Assembly: GCF_010614805.1 (NCBI RefSeq) | Contig: NZ_JAAFZC010000001.1 | Location: 1,156,001 to 1,220,000 of the forward strand | Reading direction: 5' to 3' | From: Pseudooceanicola aestuarii | Lineage (GTDB): Bacteria > Pseudomonadota > Alphaproteobacteria > Rhodobacterales > Rhodobacteraceae | Length of the DNA stretch: 64,000 bases | Shown here: piece after piece, positions 1 through 10,355 of the stretch | Layout: every line of letters begins with the position of its first letter | Position numbering within the stretch: position 1 is the stretch's first letter | Made by a program: the position numbers and the translations under genes | Notes under the pieces: model-generated | Database searches by the model: none | The model's input: only the letters and a program-made list of their open reading frames with translations | What the model was told of the DNA's origin: nothing

Positions 1-1604
1 TCGAGGAATTCGGCCACCGGGTTGTTCGGGTCTCCGCCTCCGACGTGGAGGATGTTATCCACCGGGTGGAGGATGCCGAAGGCGATCTGAAGGCACGTCC
101 GCCGGTAATCACCATCATGGGCCACGTCGACCACGGGAAGACCTCTCTGCTGGATGCGATCCGCAAGACCAAGGTCGTCGCGGGCGAGGCCGGCGGGATC
201 ACCCAGCATATCGGCGCCTACCAGGTGGAAACCGATGGCGGCGCTGTCCTGACTTTCCTGGATACGCCGGGTCACGCCGCCTTTACCTCCATGCGGTCGC
301 GCGGGGCACAGGTGACGGATATCGTCGTGCTGGTGGTGGCTGCGGATGATTCGGTCATGCCGCAGACGATCGAGGCCATCAACCACGCCAAGGCCGCCAA
401 CGTGCCGATGATCGTGGCGATCAACAAATGTGACCGTCCCGCCGCCGATCCCGACAAGGTGCGCGCAGGATTGCTGCAGCACGAAGTCATCGTCGAGAAG
501 ATGTCGGGCGAGGTGCAGGATGTCGAAGTCTCCGCCGTGACCGGCGCGGGTCTGGACGAGCTGCTGGAATCCATTGCCTTGCAGGCTGAGATCCTGGAAC
601 TGAAAGCCAACCCCGATCGCGCTGCCGAAGGTGCCGTGATCGAGGCGCAGCTGGACGTTGGCCGCGGCCCCGTGGCCACGGTTCTGGTTCAGCGCGGCAC
701 ATTGCGCCAGGGCGACATCTTCGTCGTCGGGGAGCAATGGGGCAAGGTTCGCGCCATGGAGAACGACCAGGGCGCCCGCGTGAAGGATGCCGGCCCCTCC
801 GTCCCGGTGGAGGTTCTGGGCCTCAACGGCACGCCGGAGGCCGGCGACGTCCTGAACGTCGTCGCGACCGAAGCGCAGGCCCGCGAGATCGCGGAATATC
901 GCCAGCAGGCAGCCAAGGATCAGCGTGCCGCCGCAGGTGCCGCCACGACCCTTGAGCAGCTGATGCAGAAGGCCAAGGACGACAAGGAAGTCTCCGAGCT
1001 TCCGATCCTGGTCAAGGCGGATGTGCAAGGCTCTGCCGAGGCCATCGTTCAGGCGATGGAAAAGATCGGCAACGACGAGGTGCGCGTGCGTGTCCTGCAC
1101 TCCGGTGTCGGCGCCATCACCGAAAGCGATATCGGCCTGGCCGAAGCCTCCGGCGCGCCGGTCTTCGGCTTCAACGTGCGGGCCAATGCGCCGGCACGGA
1201 ATGCCGCGAACCAGAAAGGCGTGGAGATCCGGTACTACTCGGTGATCTACGATCTGGTGGATGACGTGAAACAGGCGGCCTCCGGCTTGCTGTCGAACGA
1301 GATCCGCGAGAACTTCATCGGCTATGCGCAGATCAAGGACGTGTTCAAGGTGTCCAACGTCGGCCGTGTCGCCGGGTGCCTTGTCACCGAGGGGATCGCC
1401 CGCCGGTCCGCCGGGGTGCGCCTGCTGCGTGACGACGTGGTGATCCACGAAGGGACGCTGAAGACGCTGAAACGGTTCAAGGACGAAGTGTCCGAAGTGC
1501 AATCCGGCCAGGAATGTGGCATGGCGTTCGAGAATTACGAAGATGTGCGCGCCGGCGACGTCATCGAGATCTTCGAGCGTCAGGAAGTCACGCGGACCCT
1601 GTAA
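1..1604 (+). CDS. infB: translation initiation factor IF-2 (5' end missing)
   Basis: GTPase that places initiator fMet-tRNA on the 30S subunit and promotes subunit joining. The reading frame is open from base 3, so the gene starts before the window and the N-terminal domains are lost; about 533 residues remain. The P-loop GHVDHGKT, the DTPGHAAF switch II and the NKCD guanine-specificity motif are all visible, followed by the beta-barrel and C-terminal fMet-tRNA-binding domains. The frame ends at TAA, with a strong hairpin terminator 16 bases on. Identification is secure; a GTG at base 45 is internal and not a true start. Confidence 0.98.
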   Translation, partial: EEFGHRVVRVSASDVEDVIHRVEDAEGDLKARPPVITIMGHVDHGKTSLLDAIRKTKVVAGEAGGITQHIGAYQVETDGGAVLTFLDTPGHAAFTSMRSRGAQVTDIVVLVVAADDSVMPQTIEAINHAKAANVPMIVAINKCDRPAADPDKVRAGLLQHEVIVEKMSGEVQDVEVSAVTGAGLDELLESIALQAEILELKANPDRAAEGAVIEAQLDVGRGPVATVLVQRGTLRQGDIFVVGEQWGKVRAMENDQGARVKDAGPSVPVEVLGLNGTPEAGDVLNVVATEAQAREIAEYRQQAAKDQRAAAGAATTLEQLMQKAKDDKEVSELPILVKADVQGSAEAIVQAMEKIGNDEVRVRVLHSGVGAITESDIGLAEASGAPVFGFNVRANAPARNAANQKGVEIRYYSVIYDLVDDVKQAASGLLSNEIRENFIGYAQIKDVFKVSNVGRVAGCLVTEGIARRSAGVRLLRDDVVIHEGTLKTLKRFKDEVSEVQSGQECGMAFENYEDVRAGDVIEIFERQEVTRTL

Positions 1605-1619
1605 CCTGCGGATGACAGA

Positions 1620-1660
1620 CATGAAAAAGGGCAGTCCCGATGGGGCTGCCCTTTTTCATG
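1620..1660 (+). terminator. intrinsic terminator after infB, probably bidirectional
   Basis: Fifteen perfectly paired bases (1620-1634 with 1646-1660) continue through further inner pairs to a 3-base loop. The stem carries AAAAAGGGCAG on one side and CTGCCCTTTTT on the other, so it presents a U-tract on either strand. It lies between infB and the converging 46-residue gene. Confidence 0.85.
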
Positions 1661-1693
1661 TGCGCGATGGGTGTGGCCTGGCGGCCGGAGTGT

Positions 1694-1834
1694 TCAGGCG
1701 GCGGCGGATGCGCTGACTGGACGGCCGGCGAACAGGCGGTCGCCGACGCGGACTTCGATCCGGCCATCGGCCAGGGACCGCACGAAGAGACCCTGAACGG
1801 AAATGCAGGATCCGAGGATGATGGTTCTGAGCAT
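1694..1834 (-). CDS. small conserved-looking protein, 46 residues, function unknown
   Basis: The frame runs from ATG at 1834 to TGA at 1694-1696, with GGGGGA placed about 8 bases before the start. The protein begins MLRTIILGSC, continues ISVQGLFVRSLADGR and has a VRVGDRLFAGRPV segment; it looks like a short beta-rich or hairpin peptide without a clear signal sequence. It converges with infB across the terminator. I have an impression that such small proteins occur next to infB in Rhodobacteraceae, but no function is known to me. Base use and the good ribosome binding site favour a real gene. Confidence 0.6.
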   Translation of the reverse strand: MLRTIILGSCISVQGLFVRSLADGRIEVRVGDRLFAGRPVSASAAA

Positions 1835-1978
1835 GGCACTATTCCCCCAAATATCGAGTTCGATGTGTACACCTTAATTTAGGGATTTTGTAGGTGGAAT
1901 CGGCGGGCCCTCACCGCAATGTGGCGAATCAAGGGCGATATCGTGACCTATATTTGCCGAGGTGACGGAAATCGGCGC

Positions 1979-2377
1979 TTAAAGCCAGTCGCGCAGGAGG
2001 GGAATCAAGGGGATGTCCGCCGGCGGCATGGGGAAATCCCGCAACTCATGCGCCCGTGCCCATTTTAGGACTTGCCCTTCCTGCGGTTGCGGCGTTCCGT
2101 TCCATTTGCGGCAGGCGAACAGCGGCATCAGCAAGTGAAAGTCGTCGTAGCTGTGCGAGGCGAAGGTCAACGGCGCCAGACAGGAGGACCAGGTGTCGAT
2201 GCCCAGTTCTTCGTGCAATTCGCGGATCAACGCGGCCTCCGGCGTCTCGCCGGGCTCCACCTTGCCGCCGGGAAATTCCCAGAGGCCCGCCATGGACTTG
2301 CCCTCGGGCCGCTGGGCCAGCAATACACGGCCGTCGACGTCGATCAACGCGACGGCAGAGACGAGAACGACCTTCAC
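1979..2377 (-). CDS. mutT: 8-oxo-dGTP diphosphatase MutT (Nudix hydrolase)
   Basis: Hydrolyses oxidised dGTP so that it is not built into DNA. The 132-residue protein contains a full Nudix box (GGKVEPGETPEAALIRELHE followed by ELGI) near residues 37-60, with the REXXEE metal-binding core intact, and the length is typical of MutT. Its start overlaps the end of argJ by 4 bases, and argJ follows the ppiase gene by 3 bases, so the three genes form one transcription unit. The overlap suggests translational coupling with argJ rather than a shared pathway. Confidence 0.93.
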   Translation of the reverse strand: MKVVLVSAVALIDVDGRVLLAQRPEGKSMAGLWEFPGGKVEPGETPEAALIRELHEELGIDTWSSCLAPLTFASHSYDDFHLLMPLFACRKWNGTPQPQEGQVLKWARAHELRDFPMPPADIPLIPLLRDWL

Positions 2378-3600
2378 GAGCGATAGTCGGCGTTGATGTC
2401 GATGTAGCCGTGGGTCAGGTCGCAGGTCCAGACCGTGGCAGTGCCGCCGCCCAGGCCAAGATCCACGCCGATCTCGACTTTGTCGCCTTTCATGTGGGCG
2501 GCACCCTGGTCTTCGGAATAGCCCTGAGCGACCCAGCCATGTTCAGCCACGGTCACGTCGCCAAACCGGATGGACAACAGATCGCGATCCGCCTGGGCAC
2601 CGGATTTGCCGATCGCCATGACGATGCGGCCCCAATTCGCGTCTTCCCCCGCGATCGCAGTTTTCACCAGCGGTGAATTGGCGATGGACATCGCGTGGGT
2701 TCGGGCGTCTGCATCCGATGCGGCACCGGTCACGTGGATTTCGATGAACTTGGTCGCGCCCTCGCCGTCGCGGACGACCTGATGGGCCAGGTCCAGCATG
2801 ACGCCGCGCAGGGCCTCGATGAAATTGGTGTCCCCCTCGGTCACGCGGATACCGGAAGCGCCGGTGGCGGCCATCAGCAGCGTGTCGGAGGTGGAGGTGT
2901 CGCTGTCCACGGTGATGCAGTTGAACGTCAGGTCGGAGATCGACGACACCATGTCCTGCAACACGGATTGTTCGACGGCGGCATCGGTGAAGAGGTAGAC
3001 CAGCATCGTCGCCATGTCCGGCGCGATCATGCCGGACCCCTTGGCGATCCCGGCGATCCGCACCTTGGCGCCGCCGATGGTGACATCCGCGGCGGCGCCC
3101 TTGGCGAAGGTGTCGGTGGTCATGATGGCCCGTGCCGCGTCCTCCATCCCCTCGGGGGAGAGGTCGCCGGCAAGGTCCGCGACCTTGTTCACGATCTTTT
3201 CATGGGGCAGTTTCTCGCCGATCACCCCGGTGGAAGAGGAAAAGACGCGCGTTTCCTCGATCCCCAGGATGCTGGCCACAGCGCCGGTCACCGCGCGGGT
3301 GGAGGCAACGCCGTTCTTGCCGGTGAAGGCGTTGGAATTGCCCGAATTGACGACGATGGCCGCCGGTGCGGTAGAGGCGATGCCGATCTTGGCCTGGCAA
3401 TCCAGCACCGGCGCCGACCGCGTGGCCGACCGGGTGAAAACCCCGGCCAGCGTGGTGCCCGCGTCCAGCGCGATCAGGCAGACGTCGGGCCGGTCGCGGT
3501 ATTTCACCCCCGCCTCGGCCACCGCGAATCGGACCCCTCCGATCACTGGAAGATCGGGAAAGGATGCGGGGGCGAGGGGCGAGACGGAGGTGGCGACCAT
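2374..3600 (-). CDS. argJ: bifunctional ornithine acetyltransferase / N-acetylglutamate synthase
   Basis: Carries out the acetyl-recycling steps of arginine synthesis, moving acetyl from N-acetylornithine to glutamate. The 408-residue protein has the self-cleavage site in the sequence KGSGMIAPDMATML, with the nucleophilic threonine at about residue 198, where the precursor splits into alpha and beta chains. The conserved VVNSGNSNA stretch is also present. It sits between the ppiase gene (3 bases upstream) and mutT (4-base overlap). Whether it is mono- or bifunctional cannot be read from sequence alone. Confidence 0.96.
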   Translation of the reverse strand: MVATSVSPLAPASFPDLPVIGGVRFAVAEAGVKYRDRPDVCLIALDAGTTLAGVFTRSATRSAPVLDCQAKIGIASTAPAAIVVNSGNSNAFTGKNGVASTRAVTGAVASILGIEETRVFSSSTGVIGEKLPHEKIVNKVADLAGDLSPEGMEDAARAIMTTDTFAKGAAADVTIGGAKVRIAGIAKGSGMIAPDMATMLVYLFTDAAVEQSVLQDMVSSISDLTFNCITVDSDTSTSDTLLMAATGASGIRVTEGDTNFIEALRGVMLDLAHQVVRDGEGATKFIEIHVTGAASDADARTHAMSIANSPLVKTAIAGEDANWGRIVMAIGKSGAQADRDLLSIRFGDVTVAEHGWVAQGYSEDQGAAHMKGDKVEIGVDLGLGGGTATVWTCDLTHGYIDINADYRS

Positions 3601-3603
3601 GGA

Positions 3604-4500
3604 TTACTCCAGCAGCGAAGCGTTGTTGAGTTGCGACGCGTCGAACCCTTCGACGGCGCTCCGATCCACATCCGCCTTTTCGACGAGTCCGTCAATATAG
3701 GCTTTGACCTTCTCTTGCTGGAGGGTCGTTTCCAACTCTGCGCGGACCTCTTCCAATGCGGGTGCCGCCTTCTCCCGGCTATCGTTCAGGGTGATGACAT
3801 GCCAGCCGAATTGCGTCTGGACCGGATCGCTGATCGCGCCCTTTTCCATGGACATGACAGCGTTTTCAAACTCTTCCACCATCATGCCGGCGCTGAACCA
3901 GCCCAGTTCGCCGCCGTTGGGGCCGCTGGGGCCGGTCGACTTTTCCTTGGCCGTTTCCGCGAAATCCGCGCCGCCGTTCAGGGCTTCCACCACGGCGTTG
4001 GCCTCTTCCTCGGTTTCCACCAGGATGTGGGAGGCGTTGTATTCCGTCGCGGATTCGGTTTCGCCGTACTTGGCGTCATAGGCCGCCTGCACATCCGCAT
4101 CCGAGATGGGGGTTTCCAGGAATTGCGCCACGGCCTGCGAGGCCATCAGCGACCGCCGCTCGTTCTCCAGCGCCAGTTCGACGCGGCGGGGGGTGTCGCC
4201 CTCCATCGCCTCGGCCAGGACGACCTGTTGGATCAGCTGGTCGACGATGCCGGGCAGCAGCATCTCCACCGGGATCTGCTGGTATTGTTGGGGCAGTGCG
4301 GCCCGGGCCAGCATGACGTGACCCAACGTGATGTCCGTGTCGCCGACGCTGGCCAGCACGGTGTCGGCGCTGGCGGCGGGGGCCGTGTCTTCGGCCGGTG
4401 CGGTCTCTGCCGTGGTCTGGGATTGGGTCTGATCCTGGGCAAAGGCAAGCGTCGGGAGGGCAAGCGCCATCACTGCGGCGCAGGTCATCTTGTGCAACAT
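3604..4500 (-). CDS. parvulin-type peptidyl-prolyl cis-trans isomerase, periplasmic
   Basis: A 298-residue exported folding factor. A Sec signal peptide (MLHKMTCAAVMALALPTLAFA) is followed by an acidic, Ala/Thr-rich linker, an N-terminal chaperone-like region and a parvulin domain at roughly residues 140-235 (ASHILVETEEEA; GGELGWFSAG; FGWHVI). This resembles PrsA/SurA-family PPIases that help outer-membrane proteins fold. It is the first gene of an operon with argJ and mutT and diverges from secA, a fitting neighbour for an export factor. Substrates are unknown. Confidence 0.9.
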   Translation of the reverse strand: MLHKMTCAAVMALALPTLAFAQDQTQSQTTAETAPAEDTAPAASADTVLASVGDTDITLGHVMLARAALPQQYQQIPVEMLLPGIVDQLIQQVVLAEAMEGDTPRRVELALENERRSLMASQAVAQFLETPISDADVQAAYDAKYGETESATEYNASHILVETEEEANAVVEALNGGADFAETAKEKSTGPSGPNGGELGWFSAGMMVEEFENAVMSMEKGAISDPVQTQFGWHVITLNDSREKAAPALEEVRAELETTLQQEKVKAYIDGLVEKADVDRSAVEGFDASQLNNASLLE

Positions 4501-4536
4501 GAGGAATCCTTCGGTTGGCCGCGCCGGGGCGCGGCG

Positions 4537-4565
4537 TTGACACTCTCAGGTGCGGGACTTACATC
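4537..4565 (+). promoter_or_regulatory. candidate sigma-70 promoter for secA
   Basis: TTGACA is followed after 17 bases by TACATC, a perfect -35 with a weak -10, in the 176-base gap between the divergent ppiase gene and secA. The 5' leader would be about 105 bases. Confidence 0.4.
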
Positions 4566-4676
4566 GCCTTGGTGTCTTGGGCCCGCGGCCTGTTGGTCAC
4601 GTTCATAGAATCCGCGGCACGGCGGCACAAGCAGCCCCCGACACACGATGATGTCAGAAGCGGAAACGGATCGAAC

Positions 4677-7388
4677 ATGCTGGGTATCGGAACTCTCGCC
4701 AAAAAGGTGTTTGGCACGCCAAACGACCGCAAGATCAAGGCGACACGCCCCATCGTGGAGAAGATCAACGCGCTTGAACCAGAGTTCGAGAAGCTGAGCG
4801 ATGCCGAGCTGAAGGACCGCACGGAGGTCCTGGCGAGCCGCGCGATGAAGGGTGAGAGCCTCGATTCGATCCTGCCCGAAGCCTTCGCCAATTGCCGGGA
4901 AGGCGCCCGCCGGGCCCTGGGCCTGCGCGCCTTCGATACCCAGTTGATGGGCGGGATTTTCCTGCACCAGGGAAATATTTCCGAAATGAAGACCGGCGAG
5001 GGCAAGACCCTGGTTGCGACCTTCCCGGCCTATCTGAACGCGCTGTCCGGCAAGGGCGTGCATGTGGTCACGGTGAACGATTACCTGGCGCGGCGCGATG
5101 CCGAATGGATGGGGAAGGTCTTTGGCTTCCTGGGTCTGACGACCGGCGTGATCTACCCCGGCCAGAACGAGGCGGAGAAGCGCGATGCCTATCGCGCCGA
5201 CGTCACTTATGCGACGAACAACGAGCTCGGCTTCGATTACCTGCGCGACAACATGAAGTCCGACCTGAAGGACATGCTGCAACGCGGGCACAACTTCGCC
5301 ATCGTCGACGAGGTCGATTCGATCCTGATCGACGAGGCCCGGACCCCGCTGATCATCTCGGGCCCGGCGCAGGACCGCAGCGATCTGTATATCGCCATCG
5401 ACCGGCTGATCCCCTCGCTGACCGAGGAGCATTTCAGCGTCGACGAGAAACAGCGCTCTGTCACCTTCACCGAAGATGGCAACGAATTCCTGGAACAGAA
5501 GCTTCACGAGGCCGGGCTGCTTGAAGAGGGGCAGACCCTCTATGATCCCGAGAGCACGACCATCGTGCACCACGTCAACCAGGGCCTGCGCGCGCACAAG
5601 CTGTTCATCCGCGACCAGCATTACATCGTTCGCGGCGACGATGTGGTCCTGATCGACGAATTCACCGGCCGCATGATGTCCGGCCGCCGCCTGTCCGAGG
5701 GCCTGCATCAGGCGATCGAGGCCAAGGAAGGCGTGCAGATCCAGCCGGAGAACGTGACCCTGGCGCAGGTGACGTTCCAGAACTACTTCCGCCTTTATGA
5801 CAAATTGTCGGGCATGACCGGCACCGCCATGACCGAAGCGGAGGAATTCGCCGAGATCTACGGCCTGGGCGTGGTCGAAGTGCCGACCAACCGTCCCATC
5901 GCGCGGCTGGACGAGGATGACGCCATCTACCGCACCCAGCGGGAGAAATACGAAGCCATCGTCAAGGAAATCACCAAGGCCCATGCCAAGGGTCAGCCGG
6001 TCCTGGTCGGCACCACCTCCATCGAGAAGTCGGAGACGCTGGCCCAGCTGCTGACGGCGGCAGAGCTGCCGCATAATGTGCTGAACGCACGGCACCATGA
6101 ACAAGAGGCCCAGATCGTCGCCGACGCGGGCAAACTGGGGGCGATCACCATCGCCACCAACATGGCCGGCCGCGGCACCGACATCCAGCTGGGCGGCAAC
6201 GTCGAGATGAAGGTGCACGAGGCCCTGTCAACCGATCCCGAGGCCGACCCCGAAGAAGTGCGCGCCCGGATCGAGGCGCAGCATGCCGAGGAAAAGCAGA
6301 AGGTGCTGGAGGCCGGAGGCCTGTTCGTCCTGGCCACCGAACGCCACGAAAGCCGTCGCATCGACAACCAGCTGCGCGGCCGTTCGGGCCGTCAGGGTGA
6401 TCCTGGACGCTCATCCTTCTTCCTGTCGCTCGAAGATGACCTGATGCGCATCTTCGGCTCCGAACGGCTGGACAAGGTGCTGTCCTCGCTGGGGATGAAG
6501 GAAGGCGAGGCGATCATTCACCCCTGGGTGAACAAGTCGCTGGAACGCGCCCAGGCCAAGGTCGAGGGGCGCAATTTCGATCAGCGCAAGCAGGTGCTGA
6601 AATTCGATGACGTTATGAACGATCAGCGGAAACTGGTCTTTACCCAGCGTCGGGAAATCATGGAAGCGCAGGACCAGTCCGAAATCGTGCAGGACATGCG
6701 CTATGAAGTCATCGGCGACCTGATCCAGACCCATATGCCGCCCAAAACCTACGCGGATCAATGGGATACCGAGGGGCTGCAACAGGCGGCGCGCGAACAT
6801 CTGGGCCTGGATGTACCGGTTGCCGACTGGGCGAACGAAGAAGGCGTGGACGATGAGGACATCGCAGAACGCCTGGAAAAGGCCAGCGACGAGCTGATGG
6901 CCAGCAAGACAGCCGCCTTCGGCCCCGAGAACATGCGCATGATCGAAAAGCAGGTTCTGCTGCAAACGATCGATGGCAAATGGCGCGAACACCTGCTCAC
7001 GCTTGAGCATCTCCGCTCGGTCGTCGGCTTCCGTGGCTATGCGCAGCGCGATCCGCTGAACGAATACAAGAACGAGGCCTTCGCCCTGTTCCAGTCCATG
7101 CTGGACAGCCTGCGGGAGGACGTGACCCGGACCCTGTCCAACATCCGCCCCCCGACAGAGGAAGAGATGCAGGCCCAGATGGCCCAGCTGCAACGTCAGG
7201 CCGCCGCGCAGCGCGCCGCGCTGGAAGAGCAGAGCACCGCGCGCCAGGCCGATCCCGACGTTCAGGGCGCCGCCCGCGAAGGGTTCGACGAGAACGACCC
7301 CGCCACCTGGGGCAATCCGGGGCGCAACGAATCCTGCCCTTGCGGATCGGGCAAGAAGTTCAAGCATTGCCACGGCGCGCTGGTCTGA
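4677..7388 (+). CDS. secA: preprotein translocase ATPase SecA
   Basis: Motor of the Sec export pathway, pushing unfolded preproteins through SecYEG. I place the start at ATG 4677 ([13 protein letters not shown]), preceded by a GGA-rich site, giving 903 residues, typical for SecA; an in-frame extension upstream is not SecA-like. The Walker A segment MKTGEGKT (Lys about residue 110), the [11 protein letters not shown]alker B region, the [10 protein letters not shown] helicase motif and the C-terminal zinc-binding [14 protein letters not shown] tail for SecB/lipid contact are all present. Confidence 0.98.
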   Translation: MLGIGTLAKKVFGTPNDRKIKATRPIVEKINALEPEFEKLSDAELKDRTEVLASRAMKGESLDSILPEAFANCREGARRALGLRAFDTQLMGGIFLHQGNISEMKTGEGKTLVATFPAYLNALSGKGVHVVTVNDYLARRDAEWMGKVFGFLGLTTGVIYPGQNEAEKRDAYRADVTYATNNELGFDYLRDNMKSDLKDMLQRGHNFAIVDEVDSILIDEARTPLIISGPAQDRSDLYIAIDRLIPSLTEEHFSVDEKQRSVTFTEDGNEFLEQKLHEAGLLEEGQTLYDPESTTIVHHVNQGLRAHKLFIRDQHYIVRGDDVVLIDEFTGRMMSGRRLSEGLHQAIEAKEGVQIQPENVTLAQVTFQNYFRLYDKLSGMTGTAMTEAEEFAEIYGLGVVEVPTNRPIARLDEDDAIYRTQREKYEAIVKEITKAHAKGQPVLVGTTSIEKSETLAQLLTAAELPHNVLNARHHEQEAQIVADAGKLGAITIATNMAGRGTDIQLGGNVEMKVHEALSTDPEADPEEVRARIEAQHAEEKQKVLEAGGLFVLATERHESRRIDNQLRGRSGRQGDPGRSSFFLSLEDDLMRIFGSERLDKVLSSLGMKEGEAIIHPWVNKSLERAQAKVEGRNFDQRKQVLKFDDVMNDQRKLVFTQRREIMEAQDQSEIVQDMRYEVIGDLIQTHMPPKTYADQWDTEGLQQAAREHLGLDVPVADWANEEGVDDEDIAERLEKASDELMASKTAAFGPENMRMIEKQVLLQTIDGKWREHLLTLEHLRSVVGFRGYAQRDPLNEYKNEAFALFQSMLDSLREDVTRTLSNIRPPTEEEMQAQMAQLQRQAAAQRAALEEQSTARQADPDVQGAAREGFDENDPATWGNPGRNESCPCGSGKKFKHCHGALV

Positions 7389-7401
7389 CCACGCGCAACA
7401 C

Positions 7402-7423
7402 GCCGGGCGGTTGAACGCCCGGC
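7402..7423 (+). terminator. GC hairpin after secA
   Basis: GCCGGGCG pairs with CGCCCGGC across a 6-base loop, 14 bases after the secA stop codon. There is no U-tract, so it may be a weak terminator or an mRNA-stabilising stem. Confidence 0.45.
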
Positions 7424-7545
7424 CCCTCCCCGAATACGCCGCATAGGCGGGCAAGGGCGTCGCATAGACTCCCCCCCGGTGCCACATGGGCGCCCTTTTT
7501 CCGGGCGATATCCTGCTCCGACGCGATGGAATCGTGGAGGGTTCG

Positions 7546-8736
7546 ATGTCACTGGTACGCAAGATCGCATTGGGTGTCGCCGCCGTGGCCACGGCGGGCG
7601 GCGTTGGCTACATGATGCAGGGGCAGACGGCTGTCGGCTCCATGTCGATGTTTCGATCCTCCGGCCCCGCCCCCGTTTCCTCCGCTCTCCAGCCTGACAA
7701 CGCGTCGCAGCCTGAGGTTGCGGAAGCGGTCGACCTGGCGCAGCCTCCGGTGTCTCTGGACGCGGCGGTGACCGCGGCGCCGCAGGGGGCTCAATTCGTC
7801 TCCGCCAGCTTGCCGGTCTCCGGCTCGGCGCCGCAGGACGCACCCGTGTCACGCGATGCGCAGGCGCCTTCTCCGCGCCCGGATCTGGCGGACAACCTGT
7901 CGGCAGGAACCGCGCCTGGCATGGGCGATGTGCTCAATGTATCGGCGCCGAAATCTGATGACACCAGTCCCGACATGCCCGACCCCGTGCGCCTGGCCCT
8001 TGCCGAGGGTGACAGCCTGCCCGCCGCCGGATCTGCGCCCATTGTGAATGACGCCGCCTGCGTGCCCACCGCCAAGGCCACCGCAGGCGCCGCAGCGATG
8101 GTCGCTCTTGAGATCGCAGCCCCCTGTCTGGGCGATGACCGGGTGACAATTCTTCATCAGGGGCTGGTGTTTACCGAGGTGACGGATGCCGAGGGACGTC
8201 TGAACGTCACGGTGCCCGCGCTGGCTGAATCGGCGGGTTTCTTCATCTCCTTCTCTGATGAAACCACGGTAATGGCCTTCGCCGAAGTGCCGTCCATCGA
8301 CTTTTACGATCGCACCGTTCTGCAATGGAAGGGCGGTGCGGGTTTCGGCCTGCACGCACTGGAATATGGCGCCGATTACGACAGTGCCGGACATGTCTAT
8401 GCGGGCGCTGATCGCGACATCACGATCCCCGCGCGCGGCGAGGGTGGCCTGATCACCCGTCTGGGCAATCCCGAGGCGCCTGAGCCCATGTTGGCCGATG
8501 TCTACACCTTTCCCACCGCAACCGCCAAAACGAACGGCACCGTCGCGATCAGCATCGAGGCAGAGGTGACAACCGACAATTGTGGGCGGTCTGTCGATGC
8601 CTCTGTCCTGTCGGTGCTGCGTGGGGAAATGGCGGACAGCCATGATCTGGAAGTCACGGTTCCCGATTGCGACGCGACGGGAGAGTATCTGGTGTTGAAA
8701 AACATTGTGAATGACCTGAAGATCGCCCGGAACTGA
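7546..8736 (+). CDS. N-terminally anchored or exported protein of unknown function
   Basis: The start at ATG 7546 is set by GGAGGG six bases upstream; the protein is 396 residues. It opens with MSLVRKIALGVAAVATAGGV, a signal peptide or single membrane anchor. Residues 40-170 are a low-complexity Pro/Ala/Ser/Asp-rich linker, and the C-terminal 220 residues look like a compact beta-rich periplasmic domain with Cys pairs (DAACVP, AAPCLGDD, DNCGRS, PDCDAT) that could form disulfides. It lies between secA and the periplasmic-binding/OmpA gene, 23 bases before the latter, so the two are probably co-transcribed. I recognise no enzymatic motif; an envelope role is inferred. Confidence 0.75.
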   Translation: MSLVRKIALGVAAVATAGGVGYMMQGQTAVGSMSMFRSSGPAPVSSALQPDNASQPEVAEAVDLAQPPVSLDAAVTAAPQGAQFVSASLPVSGSAPQDAPVSRDAQAPSPRPDLADNLSAGTAPGMGDVLNVSAPKSDDTSPDMPDPVRLALAEGDSLPAAGSAPIVNDAACVPTAKATAGAAAMVALEIAAPCLGDDRVTILHQGLVFTEVTDAEGRLNVTVPALAESAGFFISFSDETTVMAFAEVPSIDFYDRTVLQWKGGAGFGLHALEYGADYDSAGHVYAGADRDITIPARGEGGLITRLGNPEAPEPMLADVYTFPTATAKTNGTVAISIEAEVTTDNCGRSVDASVLSVLRGEMADSHDLEVTVPDCDATGEYLVLKNIVNDLKIARN

Positions 8737-8759
8737 CGGGCGGTCCCAAGGGGCACTGG

Positions 8760-10355
8760 ATGCACATTTGGCGTGCGGCGAGGATCGCCGCACTTTTTTT
8801 GGTATGGAGCGCAGGCTTGGCCTTCGCCCAGGATGTCACGCTGACCTCCCGTGACGGGAGCGTCGAAATCGTGGGCAACCTGCTGGGCTTCGACGGTGAA
8901 TTCTACCGTGTCCAGACCGATTTCGGAGATCTGACCCTGGATGGTACCGGTGTCCTGTGCGCTGGCCCGGGGTGCCCGGATCTTGAAAGTTATGTCGCCC
9001 GGCTGCAAATTTCCGGCGCTGCGACGGCGGGCGATGTCCTGATGCCGGCATTGGTAGAGGGGTTTGGCCTGCGCTATGGCTATTCCGTCGGGCGCGAGGA
9101 CATCGAGCAGGGGGTCGTGCGCTATACGCTGACCCATGCCGAACAGGGGCGTCTGGCCGGAGAATTCGTGATTCGCAGCGGCACCACCAACGAAGGTTTC
9201 GCCGATCTTCTGGCCGATCACGCCGATATCGTCATGGCGCTGCGCGAAGTTCGCACCAACGAGAACGCCCTGGCGCAGGAAGCCGGGCTGGGCGATCTGC
9301 GGCGGCGCGGTCGGTCGCTGGTCGTGGCGCTGGATGCGCTGGTGCCGGTCGTCGCGCCCGACAACCCGGTTGCTCGGATCTCTGTCCCCGACCTGGCGCG
9401 GGTCTTTGCCGGAGAGGTGGTGAACTGGCGCGATCTGGGCGGCCCGGACGCCCCCATCGCCGTGCACCTGCGCGACGCCGACAGCGGACCGGGACAGGCG
9501 GCGGAAGATCTTCTGATGCAACCGGCCAAGCTGGTCGCCAGCGACACGGCCACGCGCCACCGTGACAATGCCGGGCTGATCGACGCGGTGATGACCGACC
9601 CCTTTGCCATCGGCCTTGCCGTGGCAAGCGAGCCGGGCGAAACCAAGCCCCTCCGGCTCTCCGGCGCCTGCGGCTTCACGGTGGGTGCCACCCGCCGCGC
9701 CGCCAAGACAGAGGATTACCCCCTGACCATGCCGGTGCTGCTGTACCGGCCGGGATATCGCCTGCCCAAACTGGCGCGCGAATTTCTGGCCTATGTCGCC
9801 GGCCCCTCTGCCCAGCTGGTGATTCGCCGGGCCGGGTTCGTCGACCAGGCGATGGAGCGGATCGCCATCGCCGACCAGGGGGAGCGGTTCGCCAACGCCA
9901 TCGGGCAGGCCGGGGCAGAGACCAGCCTGGCCGAGTTGCAGCGCATGGTCCGCGTGTTGGGCCCGATGCAGCGCCTGTCACCGACATTTCGGTTTCGCGC
10001 CGGGTCAACGGTGTTGGACGTGCAATCCCAGTCCAACGTGCAATTGCTGGCCAGCGCGCTGGAAAGCGGCGAATTCGACGGCAAACGGGTGGTTCTGATC
10101 GGTTTCTCCGACGGGGCGGGCAGTGCGGAGTTGAACCGGGGGATCTCTCTTCAACGGGCGGAGGCCGTGCGCGAAGCCATCCGCGCCAGTGTCGTGAACG
10201 GATCGCTGGAACGGGTGTCGCTTGAGGTTGCGTCCTTTGGCGAGGCGCTGCCCATGGCCTGCGACGACAGCGCCTGGGGCCGGCAGGCGAACCGACGGGT
10301 GGAGGTCTGGTTGCGGGAGGATGCCGCCGCAGCAGAGCCGGAAGATCAGAGATAG
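8760..10355 (+). CDS. periplasmic substrate-binding domain fused to OmpA C-terminal domain
   Basis: A 531-residue exported protein with a signal peptide ending at about residue 23 (ALFLVWSAGLAFA). Residues 70-330 look like a PstS-type solute-binding fold (ALVEGFGLRYGYSVG; IRSGTTNEGFADLL; VARISVPDLARVFAGEV). Residues 400-520 form an OmpA/MotB peptidoglycan-binding domain (FRFRAGSTVLDVQSQSN; GFSDGAGSAELNRGIS; ANRRVEVWL). The fusion would tether a ligand sensor or scavenger to the cell wall. There is no transporter nearby. Its last 10 bases overlap the converging radC gene. The ligand, possibly phosphate, is not determined. Confidence 0.82.
   Translation: MHIWRAARIAALFLVWSAGLAFAQDVTLTSRDGSVEIVGNLLGFDGEFYRVQTDFGDLTLDGTGVLCAGPGCPDLESYVARLQISGAATAGDVLMPALVEGFGLRYGYSVGREDIEQGVVRYTLTHAEQGRLAGEFVIRSGTTNEGFADLLADHADIVMALREVRTNENALAQEAGLGDLRRRGRSLVVALDALVPVVAPDNPVARISVPDLARVFAGEVVNWRDLGGPDAPIAVHLRDADSGPGQAAEDLLMQPAKLVASDTATRHRDNAGLIDAVMTDPFAIGLAVASEPGETKPLRLSGACGFTVGATRRAAKTEDYPLTMPVLLYRPGYRLPKLAREFLAYVAGPSAQLVIRRAGFVDQAMERIAIADQGERFANAIGQAGAETSLAELQRMVRVLGPMQRLSPTFRFRAGSTVLDVQSQSNVQLLASALESGEFDGKRVVLIGFSDGAGSAELNRGISLQRAEAVREAIRASVVNGSLERVSLEVASFGEALPMACDDSAWGRQANRRVEVWLREDAAAAEPEDQR

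Noticed and set aside
2695..4608. Long plus-strand frame opposite argJ and the ppiase gene
   Set aside because: Shadow of argJ and ppiase; composition is low in order and without ribosome binding site.
4485..6218. Long minus-strand frame opposite secA
   Set aside because: Shadow of secA in a high-GC genome.
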